Shown piece by piece: positions 23,301-33,484 of a DNA stretch of 64,000 nt. The DNA is taken from contig NC_061773.1 of assembly GCF_022458985.1 (NCBI RefSeq), positions 18,448,001 to 18,512,000 on the forward strand, read 5' to 3'. Under the pieces are notes generated by a model. The model ran no database searches. It was not told the origin of the DNA and worked only from the letters and a program-made list of their open reading frames with translations. The first letter of the stretch is position 1. Every line of letters starts with the position of its first letter. Made by a program: the position numbers and the translations under genes. This DNA is from Mugil cephalus (Eukaryota; Chordata; Actinopteri; Mugiliformes; Mugilidae).

Positions 23301-24493
23301 ATTTCACCATTCACATCATATTAACCTGGGATGAAAAATATTTGAATTACAGTGTCTCAACTCCAAAGATATACATTGGGATTGTTATGACGACTGTTTA
23401 AAGAATTATTTAAAATGATTTAGTCTGTTTGTTTTTTGCTGTAACAAAGAAAAAGACAATAATGTCATCATAATCGGCTACGTTACACTGTCAAAATATC
23501 CTGATTTCGAGACAATTACACAAAAAGGGCGTTAATGTCAAATAATTTATGGCCCTCAAATAAATTTAAAGACTGGAAAAGTCAATTATCTGTATCTGTA
23601 ATTCCTGAAATACTCATGTTTTTGATACGTTTCAAATTTTGTACTTACCAAATGATAGTCACAGTAGCAGTTAACCACAGGACAGAAATTGTAAGAACTG
23701 TCTCAAAAGTATGTGTGCAATGTTTTCAGTTAACACTTTTGAGAGTATTGTTTATATTCTACTGGAAAGCCGAGGTCAGGACAGATGGGACCTTTCAACA
23801 AGAATGAATCACACCTTGGTTCCTCATTCCTGAAACTCACAGCCACCTAACAATACTTTAAATTTAAGTTTGTCACAGTTGACTCAGGATTCACTTACAT
23901 TACCAAAGAAGAAAACTGCCACAAAGTAATGTCAACCATTATATGGTGTGAAGTTACCTTGTGGTATCCGCTACCAAAACCTGCTAGCTGACCTAAAGCC
24001 TTAAGCACTGGTATGTGGATGATGTTATGGACCAACAGGCCCAGTAGGAGCAGACACTAGCTCACAAGTCCCGCACCAAGAAGAAGAGTCACAAACTAAC
24101 CTGTTTCATAAATATTGAGTTCGACTTTTCTTAATTTAAAGGGGAGAGTTTTTGGTGGCGATATCTTTCACGAGTCCTGTACGCACGTAGGTACGCTAAC
24201 GTATTTAGCCAATGAGCTAACTAGCTCACTAGACTGAGGAGCTGGCTAGCCAGTTAGCCAACGAGCTAACGTATTCAGCTCGGCATACAGGGTTCCAAAA
24301 CGCCTCAATTTTCACATTCTAGACATAACTCACCTTCAACTTGGGTACTAGCTATTTTAGTGTTTATTACTTTATCAGCATCTGTGACAGAAGCCGCGTT
24401 AGGTGTACTGGTAATGTAATGTTGGGCGTCTGACTGCGCACTTAGCAGAGTACAGACACTCGTGTCGTCCATCTTTATTTTTTTCTGACCCAT
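18725..24493 (-). CDS. zmat1: Zinc finger matrin-type protein 1-like (four U1-type C2H2 fingers plus RS-like tail)
   Basis: Seven coding exons: 24493-24334, 22144-22038, 21939-21865, 21292-21157, 21031-20744, 20120-20030 and 19700-18725 (TAA 18727-18725). Phases agree throughout, giving 610 residues, close to human ZMAT1. Four fingers share the U1/matrin spacing C-x2-C-x12-H-x5-H: Cys71/74 with His87/93, Cys125/128 with His141/147, Cys214/217 with His230/236, Cys261/264 with His277/283. Such fingers usually bind double-stranded RNA in the nucleus. The large last exon encodes a Pro/Tyr-rich stretch, a serine block, then long Lys/Arg/Glu tracts like RS-domain splicing proteins. The fourth intron starts with GC (21156-21155) in perfect AG|GCAAGT context. 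The exon-2 acceptor could instead fall three bases on (22141). The start may be the next ATG (seven codons on). ZNF346/ZNF385 relatives share the fingers but not the length. Molecular role of ZMAT1 is poorly known. Confidence 0.82.
20297..20356. repeat. (ATCT)n microsatellite
   Basis: About 15 uninterrupted ATCT units in an intron of the zmat1-like gene, between the exons at 20120-20030 and 21031-20744. Confidence 0.97.
22145..24333 (-). other. First intron of the zmat1-like gene
   Basis: A 2.2-kb AT-rich intron with no coding exon seen. Near its 5' end (24190-24275) are repeated GCTAACT/GCTAGC-type words forming small inverted repeats. No transposon is recognised. Confidence 0.6.
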
Positions 24494-24530
24494 CCCTCGC
24501 CTTCTATTAGCGCATGCGCAGTGACGTACT
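24494..24530 (-). promoter_or_regulatory. zmat1-like core promoter motifs (NRF1 palindrome and CRE-like site)
   Basis: Just upstream of the zmat1-like ATG are a perfect NRF1-type palindrome GCGCATGCGC (24510-24519) and, adjoining it, TGACGTA (24522-24528), a CRE/ATF half-site-like word. There is no TATA box. This pattern is typical of broadly expressed TATA-less promoters. The start site itself cannot be placed. Confidence 0.5.
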
Positions 24531-24734
24531 AATACTAGCGTTTGGTCCAAAGGGAATAGCTAATGAAATATATGAAATCTTGTTCAGGTGCAAAAATAGG
24601 TACAGATTGTTCACATTTATATTTATATGGGTACCAAATTTAGAGTTCATATGTTATTGCATTCCATTTTATTTTTTGTTATTTTATATTTATCTTTTAA
24701 TTTCTGTTTTTATTATATATTTCTGTTTATTTTT

Positions 24735-24835
24735 TTTAACCAGCTGCAGGTGCTAAAATACATTTCGCTGTGTATATAGTATGTCTACGCATAACTGTGT
24801 ATGTGACAAATAAATTTTATCTTATTTTATTTAAA
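24735..24835. mobile_element. LINE 3'-tail-like fragment
   Basis: A stretch reading '...gctaaaatacatttcgctgtgtatat...tgtgacaaataaa' resembles the conserved 3' end of fish LINEs, which end in a 'tgacaataaa' box followed by a short repeat. Truncated; no coding part left. Recognised by pattern only. Confidence 0.4.
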
Positions 24836-25378
24836 ATTAAAAAAAAAGTTCAAGTTAAAAAGACATGTTTGCAATATAAAATAAAATGTAAAACATAAAC
24901 AAGTGAAAAATGCAAGATATGTACCATTATATACCCAGTCAGAATTAATGAGTTTAAACACATTTAAAATTAAAATATATTTTCAAAAAATAAATAAATT
25001 ATGACGTTGCAATTATTACAGACTGTCATTTAAGTGCGTTTTACACTATTTTTTGTTTGTTATTTTTAAATATATATTCTACAACCACTAACAGTTTTTG
25101 TATTCCTCCCTCTATATTCATTAATCACACAATGGGCTGCAGACAATTTAAGGACACCAACAATGAAAAAAAAAAGAAAGTTAATATCAAAATAGATGCT
25201 TTATTGTAGACCATTGTAACTTCCACATTTGTGTGCGACAAGGAAAAACAATGCAAAGCTGGAAAACAAATTTACTGACAAATATGACAAATCACAAGAT
25301 CACAGAATCATGTCAATGCATGGATACAGAAAAAAAAGAGGGTCACTTGGTACAAAAGCAGTTTAAGACAAAAAGCTG

Positions 25379-25866
25379 TCACTTTCTCTTCTGGAGTTCC
25401 CTGGCTAAGGCCTCCAGCTGCAAAAAAAGGAGTTATTTAGCATGTCGTTAGACTGAGGCAAACCTTTTCTTTATTTTATAACAAGGTTTTAGACACAGTA
25501 AACATTCATCTCTGTTTGCTGTTCACTCACAATAATGTTTCTGAGGATGCTCCTCCTCTGGGGTCTCAAGTAGCTGCATTCCCCTGCCTCACACAGCTTG
25601 AGCTCCTCTGAGATCTGAGAGGCAGAGACGGCAAGGTTCAGAATACGAGGGGAAAACAGGTGCATAGTGTGTTGGTTCTCCACAGAAGCTGCCCATTCAA
25701 AGAACTAAGTAATGCGCCTACCTCTGATGGGCCGAAGGAGTCCAACTCCCGCTTGCCTCCGGGGTACCAACCGTGGGACCAGTGCTGGGCGTAGGACAGC
25801 TGAGCCCCCACACAGAGAAGCAGCCCCATCAGCAAAACCAGCCGAGACACGCACATGATATTCCCA
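25379..25866 (-). CDS. gnrh2: Progonadoliberin-2 (GnRH-II precursor)
   Basis: Encodes the precursor of GnRH-II (chicken GnRH-II), the midbrain-type decapeptide neurohormone that is amidated and secreted. Coding exons: 25856-25722 (ATG 25856-25854), 25614-25531 and 25417-25379 (TGA). All junctions are phase 0, giving 85 residues, the standard fish length. Layout: signal peptide 1-23, hormone [10 protein letters not shown] at 24-33 (Gln becomes pyroglutamate), GKR amidation and cleavage site 34-36, and a 49-residue associated peptide ending ARELQKRK. The decapeptide is invariant across jawed vertebrates, so the call is essentially certain. The coding exon begins at acceptor 25866. A non-coding first exon is likely to end at 26455. 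A poly(A) signal (AATAAA on minus) is at 25205-25200. The gene lies directly downstream of ptpra on the same strand, as in other vertebrates. No in-frame ATG lies farther upstream in this exon. Confidence 0.98.
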
Positions 25867-26048
25867 CTTAAAAGCAAAGATGGACACTCAGTTACAAGCA
25901 GTTCACTATGAGATGCTCTTCTGATCTTGAATCACTCCTTAAAACATACATACATACAATAGTAAATCTGTTCTTTAATGTTTCTTAATCACCCGTTTTT
26001 ATTTACATATCCATATATATTTACTCCGTATAGCTGTTTCAACAGCTT

Positions 26049-26130
26049 TGTCTGCAAAGTTCTTTGTAACTGTGTCTTGAAAAGTGCTATACAAGTAAAG
26101 GTTAAAGGTTATTATTATCTACTCTTTGAG
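26049..26130. mobile_element. Retroelement 3'-tail-like fragment
   Basis: The words 'ctttgtaactgtgt.ttgaaaagtgctata' followed by a 'gttaaaggttattatt' repeat resemble the 3' tail of CR1/RTE-type LINEs and their SINEs in fish. It is a short truncated fragment in the first intron of gnrh2. Confidence 0.4.
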
Positions 26131-26454
26131 GATTTTTTACTCTTCCTGCAGCAATAACTTCTCAACCCCCTTTTCTCTCCAATAATAACATAAAATGAAT
26201 AATTAAAATCCACTGGAATATTTTGCTGCCAGTTTTCATAAATCATTCAAAATGCATCCTGGCAATCAGTCAAACATCCAAACATGTTATTGGACTGATG
26301 TTTGTATTGGACTGATGTTTGCATTGGACTTCTCTCCTCAAATAGTAAATGCTCCCTTTTAAAAGACTATTTCCAAAATGCCTTGGTACCATAGTACAAG
26401 TTCCAGGTAAAGACTTTGGTTTAAACAGAGTACAGGAAAGGAAAGTGGCCTTAC

Positions 26455-26600
26455 CTCAGTTACGGCTTTCACAGCTTTGTCAGTACAGGTGTCCCTCGGT
26501 GTCTCTGCAGAAGCTCAACCTGATTGTTCTTCAGCTGCTCAGACACTGCGGTTCTCTGTACCACACACTTTTGGAAGTATTTCACCAAAGAGACACTCAA
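26455..26600 (-). other. gnrh2: Probable non-coding first exon of gnrh2 (5' end not defined)
   Basis: On the minus strand a strong donor, CTGAG|GTAAGG, sits at 26455/26454 about 590 bases upstream of the first coding exon. GNRH genes normally have four exons with a non-coding first one, so this donor is the best candidate. The start of the exon is a guess; no clear TATA box was found. Confidence 0.5.
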
Positions 26601-27929
26601 CGCCCTCGTCCTCCTCTTCCTTCTCCTCAGTATATGTACCAGTCCAGAAGTCCCGCCAACACACATCTCCATCATCTTTCTCTATTTGTCCCACCCATAA
26701 CTGACCCCTTCGGCCCCCCTGTCCACAGGGGTGAAATAAAACATCCCCTAGGGACGAGAGGGGCAGAGGACCTGGCCAGTACCAATTATCACCTGCAAAC
26801 AGCGCTGACCCCCCTGGGATCACCGCCGTACAAATGCTCTCACATCGATTGAATAGGAAATTCAAGTCATTGAATGAATTAGTGTAGGGGCAGACAATAT
26901 CATTCAAGCATATTTTCTTTTCAAAAGTGTTGCTATGAATAGGATTAGGAGAATAATTTGTTGCTTTATGTGGATCGGACCCTTTCTGAATAGCTTACAG
27001 ATAATATTTCCTAGATCAACAACCCAACAGCTGCCACGTCCTATTATCCACACCCGATTTGAAGACGGTGATACATCACACATCCTCCCTCTGCTCCCGT
27101 TGACCCCTCAGTCAGGGCAAACTCAGTGGAGGAACAAACACAGAGGATTCCTGACCAGGTCACCAAGGACACTGATCTCAATTAGAGTAAAGGGTGTTTA
27201 CATTTCACAGTTTCACTGGCGAGCTAGTCCTCGATCAGGAGGAGGTGACCGACAACACGATGTAGTGACTCAGTCGATTTGTGAGCTCAACTGTTCAGTG
27301 GTTGAAGCGAGGTGAGTGTGATCTCCAGATCTTCCAGATTACCCCGTCAGTGTTGGGTAATAACAATTGCTGAGTTAGGAGCCAGTGAAATAAACATGAA
27401 TAGATTCAGTACAATATGGAGATCATTTCAGAGTACGGCTCATTTAGGCAAAATTTAGTTCATAATAATAAATAGGAATTGTTATTATTTAAGAGTTAGA
27501 AAAAGTCAGATAAACATTTAAGTAGATTCTTCCACAATAAAGCTGATAGTAAACATTTTAGCATTAGTATTGTTTCTGTTTGTAGCAATACTATTTTGAA
27601 TTCACATTTAACTCTCCTGTCTTATCCTGTCAGCAGGTCTTCTGACACATTAAAAATATTAAAATATAACAAACATGAATGATAAATGCGTTTTTACTTC
27701 GGTCTGAGGTATGAGATCATTAGCTGAACTATCTTTTATCTCGGTGAGCTACTAAAAACGTGTCTTGAATTTGTTCAAACTGGACGTGAATCTCTTTGGG
27801 GTTAATAAACTGCATTATCCCCATTTAAAAAGACCGTTTGACTTGTAATAATTATGCTTATGTCTAATATGGGGGTGTATTGATGGAGGCTCAGTTCCAG
27901 TAGGTTTCCTGTGAGGTCGTGATTACACT

Positions 27930-28745
27930 AAAGCACAGTGTGGAATATAGACCCTTTAATGGCCTACCTCACTGTGACGTCACAATGTTATGTGGAGGCA
28001 AAACAGAGAGAAGCTGGAGCTCGTCACTTTCAACCATGAACATGTATTCTTGCTGTATTTTTGGCTGCTAAAAGCGAACACTAACTTTTATCACGTACCA
28101 GCCACTGCCAGTCGTAGACTACTTTGGTTTGGCTTTGGAGATTAAAAGAGAGGATTGGAGTGAGACAATCAACAACGGCCACACTTCATATCAGGTTAGA
28201 TTAATATGTAAAGCATCACCCATTTCAGCCTGGAAGACGTTACGGGTTAGACTAAATTTTAAATTACGTTAAATTAATCCTTATTTAGGGGGTTCTTGTT
28301 ACACGTTGCTAATGCTAACCGCGAGCTAACACAACGTTAGTGTAGTGTTTCAGGGGTGTCCAAGCAGAAGTTGCATTTGCTAGTAGTTACCCTCCACAGT
28401 GGCTCCATTTAATGCTTGTAATATCTTTGTTGGAGAGGCTTCACTTGATAAAGACAGACCAGACTTCGTCCCCTCTGTGTCCTCCTTTAGTCAAATCGTC
28501 CATCCAGCGAGAGAGAGAGAGAGTAGGGGTCAGCGAACATAGTCCCATCAGTCAGAGTCAACTTTTTAAAATAAGTGTATTAGTATATCCTCTAAAATGT
28601 GCGTTTCACTCGTCCATGCTTGCCAAAACAGTCCATTGCTGTTGTTTACACCATATAGTGTTTGAGATGTGTGGCATCCAGTTAAGCCCCGCCCCTCAAA
28701 AACGTCACATTGTTTACAAACCGTGAAGGGGACTGTAGCAAACAA
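27930..28745. mobile_element. Possible DNA-transposon relic with a THAP-like fragment
   Basis: Near 28050 one frame reads CCIFGC and later KREDWSE, spaced roughly like the zinc-binding start and Trp region of a THAP domain, but with a stop between. The flanks share a TGTGACGT word in opposite orientation (28690s versus 27972 onward), suggestive of degenerate inverted ends. No target duplication was identified. Weak call. Confidence 0.25.
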
Positions 28746-29317
28746 TAATATACCTGTGGTCAGAACGTCTGTTGTTAAAAAGTCCTACATCGATCACCAC
28801 AGATTATATAGTATAAGTGAATGGGTTGTATTTTAGTTTTGCTAATACTTTCCATCTTAAAAGGCCATGGCAGCAATCTAGTGTTGCACTTTCATAAAGT
28901 TGGGAGACATCCAAGACAGAGATCAAGGGCGAAAAATGATCAAAATGAAAGCATGAGATGCCTTGGAATGAGCAAAGTGATCCTACATTTCCCAAAGGGA
29001 AGAAAATAAACATGTTTTTTTCCCCAAACAGGCTTTTATACTCCTTCCAACTGCTTGTTAGATAGTTAAGTGATTTTAGAACCTCCCTCTCACTTTATCT
29101 TTTGGACATCAGATAACGTTCTGAAAATGATGACCCATGATTCGTGCTGATTAGACGTAAAACTTTTTCATTTACATAAATGTTATCATCAGTACTGTGA
29201 ACTTTCCCCCAGAGAAATATTGTGATATGGTGCACTATTTATGCTTTTATAATGAATCTTAGAAAAGCAACATTCCTATCCAAATAATCCCTCTTCACAT
29301 CAATCAGAAATCAAACC

Positions 29318-29722
29318 AATCAGCCATAACATTATGACCAACATCCTAACGTGTGTGTAGAGGTCTCCCTTGTACCCCCCTCTCATGCTTCATAGGGTGG
29401 TGAAGGCTGCACAAAAGACTGTTGTTGTCAGTCTCTTCACAACAGCGGACGTTTATACCTCCAGATGCAGAAACCTGGGGGCAAACCTGAGCATGAAGAG
29501 CTCAGGTAGCAGGGCCACCAGACTGAGGAACAGCTTCTTCCCAGAACCTGTAAGACTGTTAAACTCTGGTGGTGCTGTGTGAATTGCGCAACCCAATTTT
29601 CTTGCACAAATTCGCTTTGTTGCCATTAAAAGTTTCAATGCATAACATTGAATTGTCACAAGAAGGTCGATGATATTCATTTCTCCCGTCAGTGGTCATA
29701 ATGTTATGCCTCATCCGTGTAT
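29318..29722. mobile_element. Tc1-like transposon relic with an inserted LINE-like fragment
   Basis: Left end carries CAGCCATAACATTATGACCA (29321-29340). The right end carries its inverted counterpart, GGTCATAATGTTATGCC (29694-29710). These are the terminal words of a common fish Tc1/mariner family. The interior does not encode transposase; instead, around 29480-29580, it reads like the C-terminus of a LINE reverse transcriptase ORF (SRATRLRNSF, PEPVRLLN). The element is dead and composite. Confidence 0.5.
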
Positions 29723-30096
29723 AATTGAATAGTAGTCTACCTTAATATGGACGCAGCATTCTTCACAACTGCAGTTGTCTCTTCTCATTCTTTTCACACA
29801 AACATTTCAAAGCAATACTAAATATTTTAGAGTTTAGTGACTGATTGGTACTAAAAGCAGCCTGACATTTGATTGAAGGGGTTGAAACACTTCAAGAGCA
29901 ACACTCAATGAGGACGGCCTGATCTATACGGCAATTATTCTGAACCCACCCCATCAGTCTTCACTGAGAAAGGAGCTGTCTTTACTGGCAAGACGCAGCC
30001 AGGAAAGACGACGCGTGACGTATCCCCACTTCTGTTTTACAACGTATAGTATCTGACGCCACAATAAACACAGACGGGTGTTAAAATCTGAAGCAC

Positions 30097-33000
30097 TTTA
30101 TTAGGTTTGAACAGTATCTTGCTTAGAAAGGCCATTTGGCATTATATAATTATATATAATTTTATCATATATATAATTATATATACATATATTCAAATGT
30201 TGAATAACAAAACACTAGAAACAAACTTAGGCAAATTAAAAAATAGGATTTGCTTAAGACAGTTATACCAAATTAAAAATGGGCAAAAAAAAAAAAAAAA
30301 ATCTCTAATACATTTCAAAATGGTCCCGATACAGTTCAATATACATCTTTAAAAAAATAATAATAAAGGGGTGGGGAGGGAGAAGAAAATAAAATAAGCA
30401 AGGCAGCAGACAGGAATGAAATATAAATAACATTACATTATGTACAATAGGGGAATGGGTGCGGACCACTGGGAAAGATGGTGCCGAGGACAAATGGAGA
30501 GAAAGGACTAAGTGGACAGCCGTGAGTGGAGCTGGATAAGAGACACGAAGGACATATAAAAGGTGGCGAGGAGAGGGAAGCTGGACTCTGGAAGTCAAAA
30601 CGAATTAACGGACAGTAGAATGGGGGCGACAAATTTCCCTTGTCATAAAAAAAAAAGAAGAAAGAAAACGGTAATATATTTATTCTGCTCAACATTTAGG
30701 TATCCACGACTGATTACTTGTCGTGGATGCCACATTCATCTGATATGGAATGAAATTAAGTCATTTAATTGACGTGGAATTAATTTGAAAGCAGCTCCAA
30801 TGTTAGTTTGGCCTGCAGAGTCGAGGAATATGCACCTAAAGGGAATGTGAAATCAAAGATTACTGACCCCCCCCCCTTTATTTGCCATGTAAAATGTTTT
30901 GTTATTGACCTGCAGGCAATGACAGACACAATTTTTGGAGTTTATCAAATAGAAAGGATGACACTGAATCCCATATACTCAGGTTTGAAGAATTAACATT
31001 TTAAAACCTACCACTGAGGCACTTTTATTTTTTAAATTTCACTACAGTAGCGTAACACAACGGGTCTCGGGGGGTTTGGCACGGTGTCATATTTTTTTGC
31101 CGTCGAGATCACGCGATTCAAACACGCGCAGCAAACCCACGTAATTTCAGCCCGCACAGAACAGCCGAGCACCCCACCCTCCTCTGTCCAACGAAGACCC
31201 GACACGCGACGACGTACACGAAGGGGGAACGTAATGGCACCCAACTAACAGCACGGGCACTTGTGACGCTTTGGAATGAAAAAAGAAAGACCTGAAATGA
31301 AGATGCACAAATGGCCGACGATTTCAGTGACTGGTCAATGAACCCATCTGCTACTTTAAGCCCTGAACAGGGGCCGCGCCGAAGGCTTAACCCGGGGCTC
31401 TGAGACCTGAAGGAGCTTCTCAAGAGTTCAAATATAGCACTCTTTCATTTGGTTGCGTACTTTTAAGCGGCTTTGCTTTCGGTGCAGATAGTGCTCGAGT
31501 CTTCAGACGTACAACGCGGATGCAATCGCCCCTCCTCAGAATTCAGCATGTACCTTTAAACAACGGCCAATATCAATAAATTAAAAAAAAAAAAAAAGAA
31601 AAAAAGATTGTGCTCCTTACTCTCAGTTACATAAAGGAGTGTTAGATTATGCGCACTTGCAGAGCTGTTTGCAGTTAACATTAAGATTGAAATAGCTTAA
31701 AGGGAATCGTTTTTTACATGCAGTAAGTCATTAACGTCAATTAAAATCCAGCTGAGAGGTAATGGATACCCCACTAGAGACACGGAGGTCAGCTGTGGAG
31801 GTGAATTTGTTCAATTAGTCAATTTAAACAACCCCGTCATCGGTCATTTCCTGAGCTGACCGAGTTGAAATTAGGCCTGACCTGAAGCCCCGCGGTTAAC
31901 TGACATCATTCATCTTTTATTACAATCACAGAGGGCACGGTCTCGATAGGGACCTCGGGTAAAACGAAAACACTGGAGTTCAAGTCTGAGCGTCCTCACC
32001 GGACCAAAATAAAAAATATATATATGTATATAAAAAAAAAAAAAAGAAAAGAAATCAGAGCAAATATCACATGGCACACCTCCTCTATTAAAGTAACAAT
32101 CCATCCACCTGTGAGAACATGTCAGCAACAGCATTCGAACAAAAAGAAACATTCTTCGACATCAGTATCTGTGACGGGGGAATAAAGGGGGGGGGGGGGG
32201 GTCGTTCTTTGAGGAGTGACGGTGCGGCGTGGCATCGAAAAAATTTAATCTCAGAAGCCTCGAATGAAACGGAAAATACAACGTAGGAGAAATACTGACG
32301 CGTGTTTGTAAACAAGATGAGAAGTACGGCGGGCGCACGGGACCTGCTGCTAGCGTCGCCGCGGCGGCGGAGTTAGCTGGGATTGTTACTCGGCTCGTCA
32401 CCGCAACACGCCTTTAAAACGGAATAGAATAATATGATAGAATTAAATCCGCTGGGTCAAAAAAAAAAACAAAAAAACAACAACAATCTTTTAATCAATT
32501 TTTTTCTTATTATCTTTTCTGATTATCAAACAGTAAAACTCTGAATGTCTAGACCAGATGAAGGGACAGGAGGCGGACAGGAGGCAGTGATGTTTTAAAC
32601 ACACCAGAGCCTTTTCTGTCAGCTTATGCTCCAGCTCAAATAAACACACACACACACACACAGATGCTCGAAAATAATGAATGGCTCCTGGTGATTGGTG
32701 TGTCTGCTTGCGTGTGAAAACCTGAGACTATGAGCTACGCCACAGAGCTTCTGACCTCTGAGCCAGTGCAATTTTTTTTTTTTTTTGCCAAATTGAAGCA
32801 ACTAAGTTTGCGTAAAGAGAAATGGCTGAGCGTTTCTCAGCGAGTCCGGGGGTTTGACGGTAAATGCGGAAGTTCCGCTGCCACACGTACGAACGTCGCT
32901 ACAGCGCGGCTCAGGCAAAGTCCAAAGTGTTTTAAGTCTCTGTCCCTAAAAAGGAAATCCAAACATCCTCACATTGACTCTGGATGTTGCACATTAGCCA

Positions 33001-33484
33001 CCAAAGCGTTAGATTTATATTCATATATATTTATATATTTATATATATATATATACCAATAAAATACATTACAGGTGCCACCCAAAAATGCAGCCAAACT
33101 TAAAACTGTGTCTAAAACCAAAGTAATAAGATGCAACACAGTAGTAAGTATATATACAAGTGGGGAGTGAAGATGGAAAGCAAAGTAGGGGTGAAGGGTT
33201 GTATTATCAACATTACAAAATATTCAAGAAGGCATCTCAGTTATTTTCTGTGTCCGACTGCGCTGCCCCGTTACTCGGGCGGAGACCTCTTTTCCCTTTT
33301 CCTCCGGGGCAGTTCATCTCATCCACAGGTCAAGTCGCGATGAGTCTTTTTAAAAGATCCATCAAATGGGAGTATGCAGCTCTCTGCACGGCAATGTGTG
33401 TGTCTGCTCGTGTGTGTGTGTGTTCTGTACGTTTGTGTGACGCGTACGTGGAAATCCGTCCTTCCACTCATCCAGGGCAGGTCC
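30097..33484 (-). other. ptpra: Probable 3' UTR of ptpra
   Basis: From the ptpra stop to an AATAAA on the minus strand (TTTATT on +, 30097-30102) there is 3.4 kb without a recognised gene. The stretch is simple-sequence rich: A/T tracts, a G15 run at 32187-32201, a (CA)n run near 32645-32662 and AT-rich repeats near 33010-33055. A shorter UTR using an upstream signal is equally possible; TTTATT also occurs near 30886 and 31025. Confidence 0.45.

Larger units (their letters stand above)
26601..30096. other. Interval between gnrh2 and the ptpra 3' end
   Basis: About 3.5 kb expected to contain the gnrh2 promoter (left). It holds a possible DNA-transposon relic at 27930-28745 and a Tc1-like terminal-repeat relic at 29318-29722. 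A 167-codon + strand open frame at 26349-26852 crosses the gnrh2 5' end antisense but shows no family features. No gene recognised. Confidence 0.55.

Noticed and set aside
26349..26852. A 167-codon + strand open frame starting with ATG
   Set aside because: It runs antisense across the gnrh2 promoter and first exon, shows no domain, signal or splice context, and has a composition expected of chance reading through Pro/Leu-rich complement.
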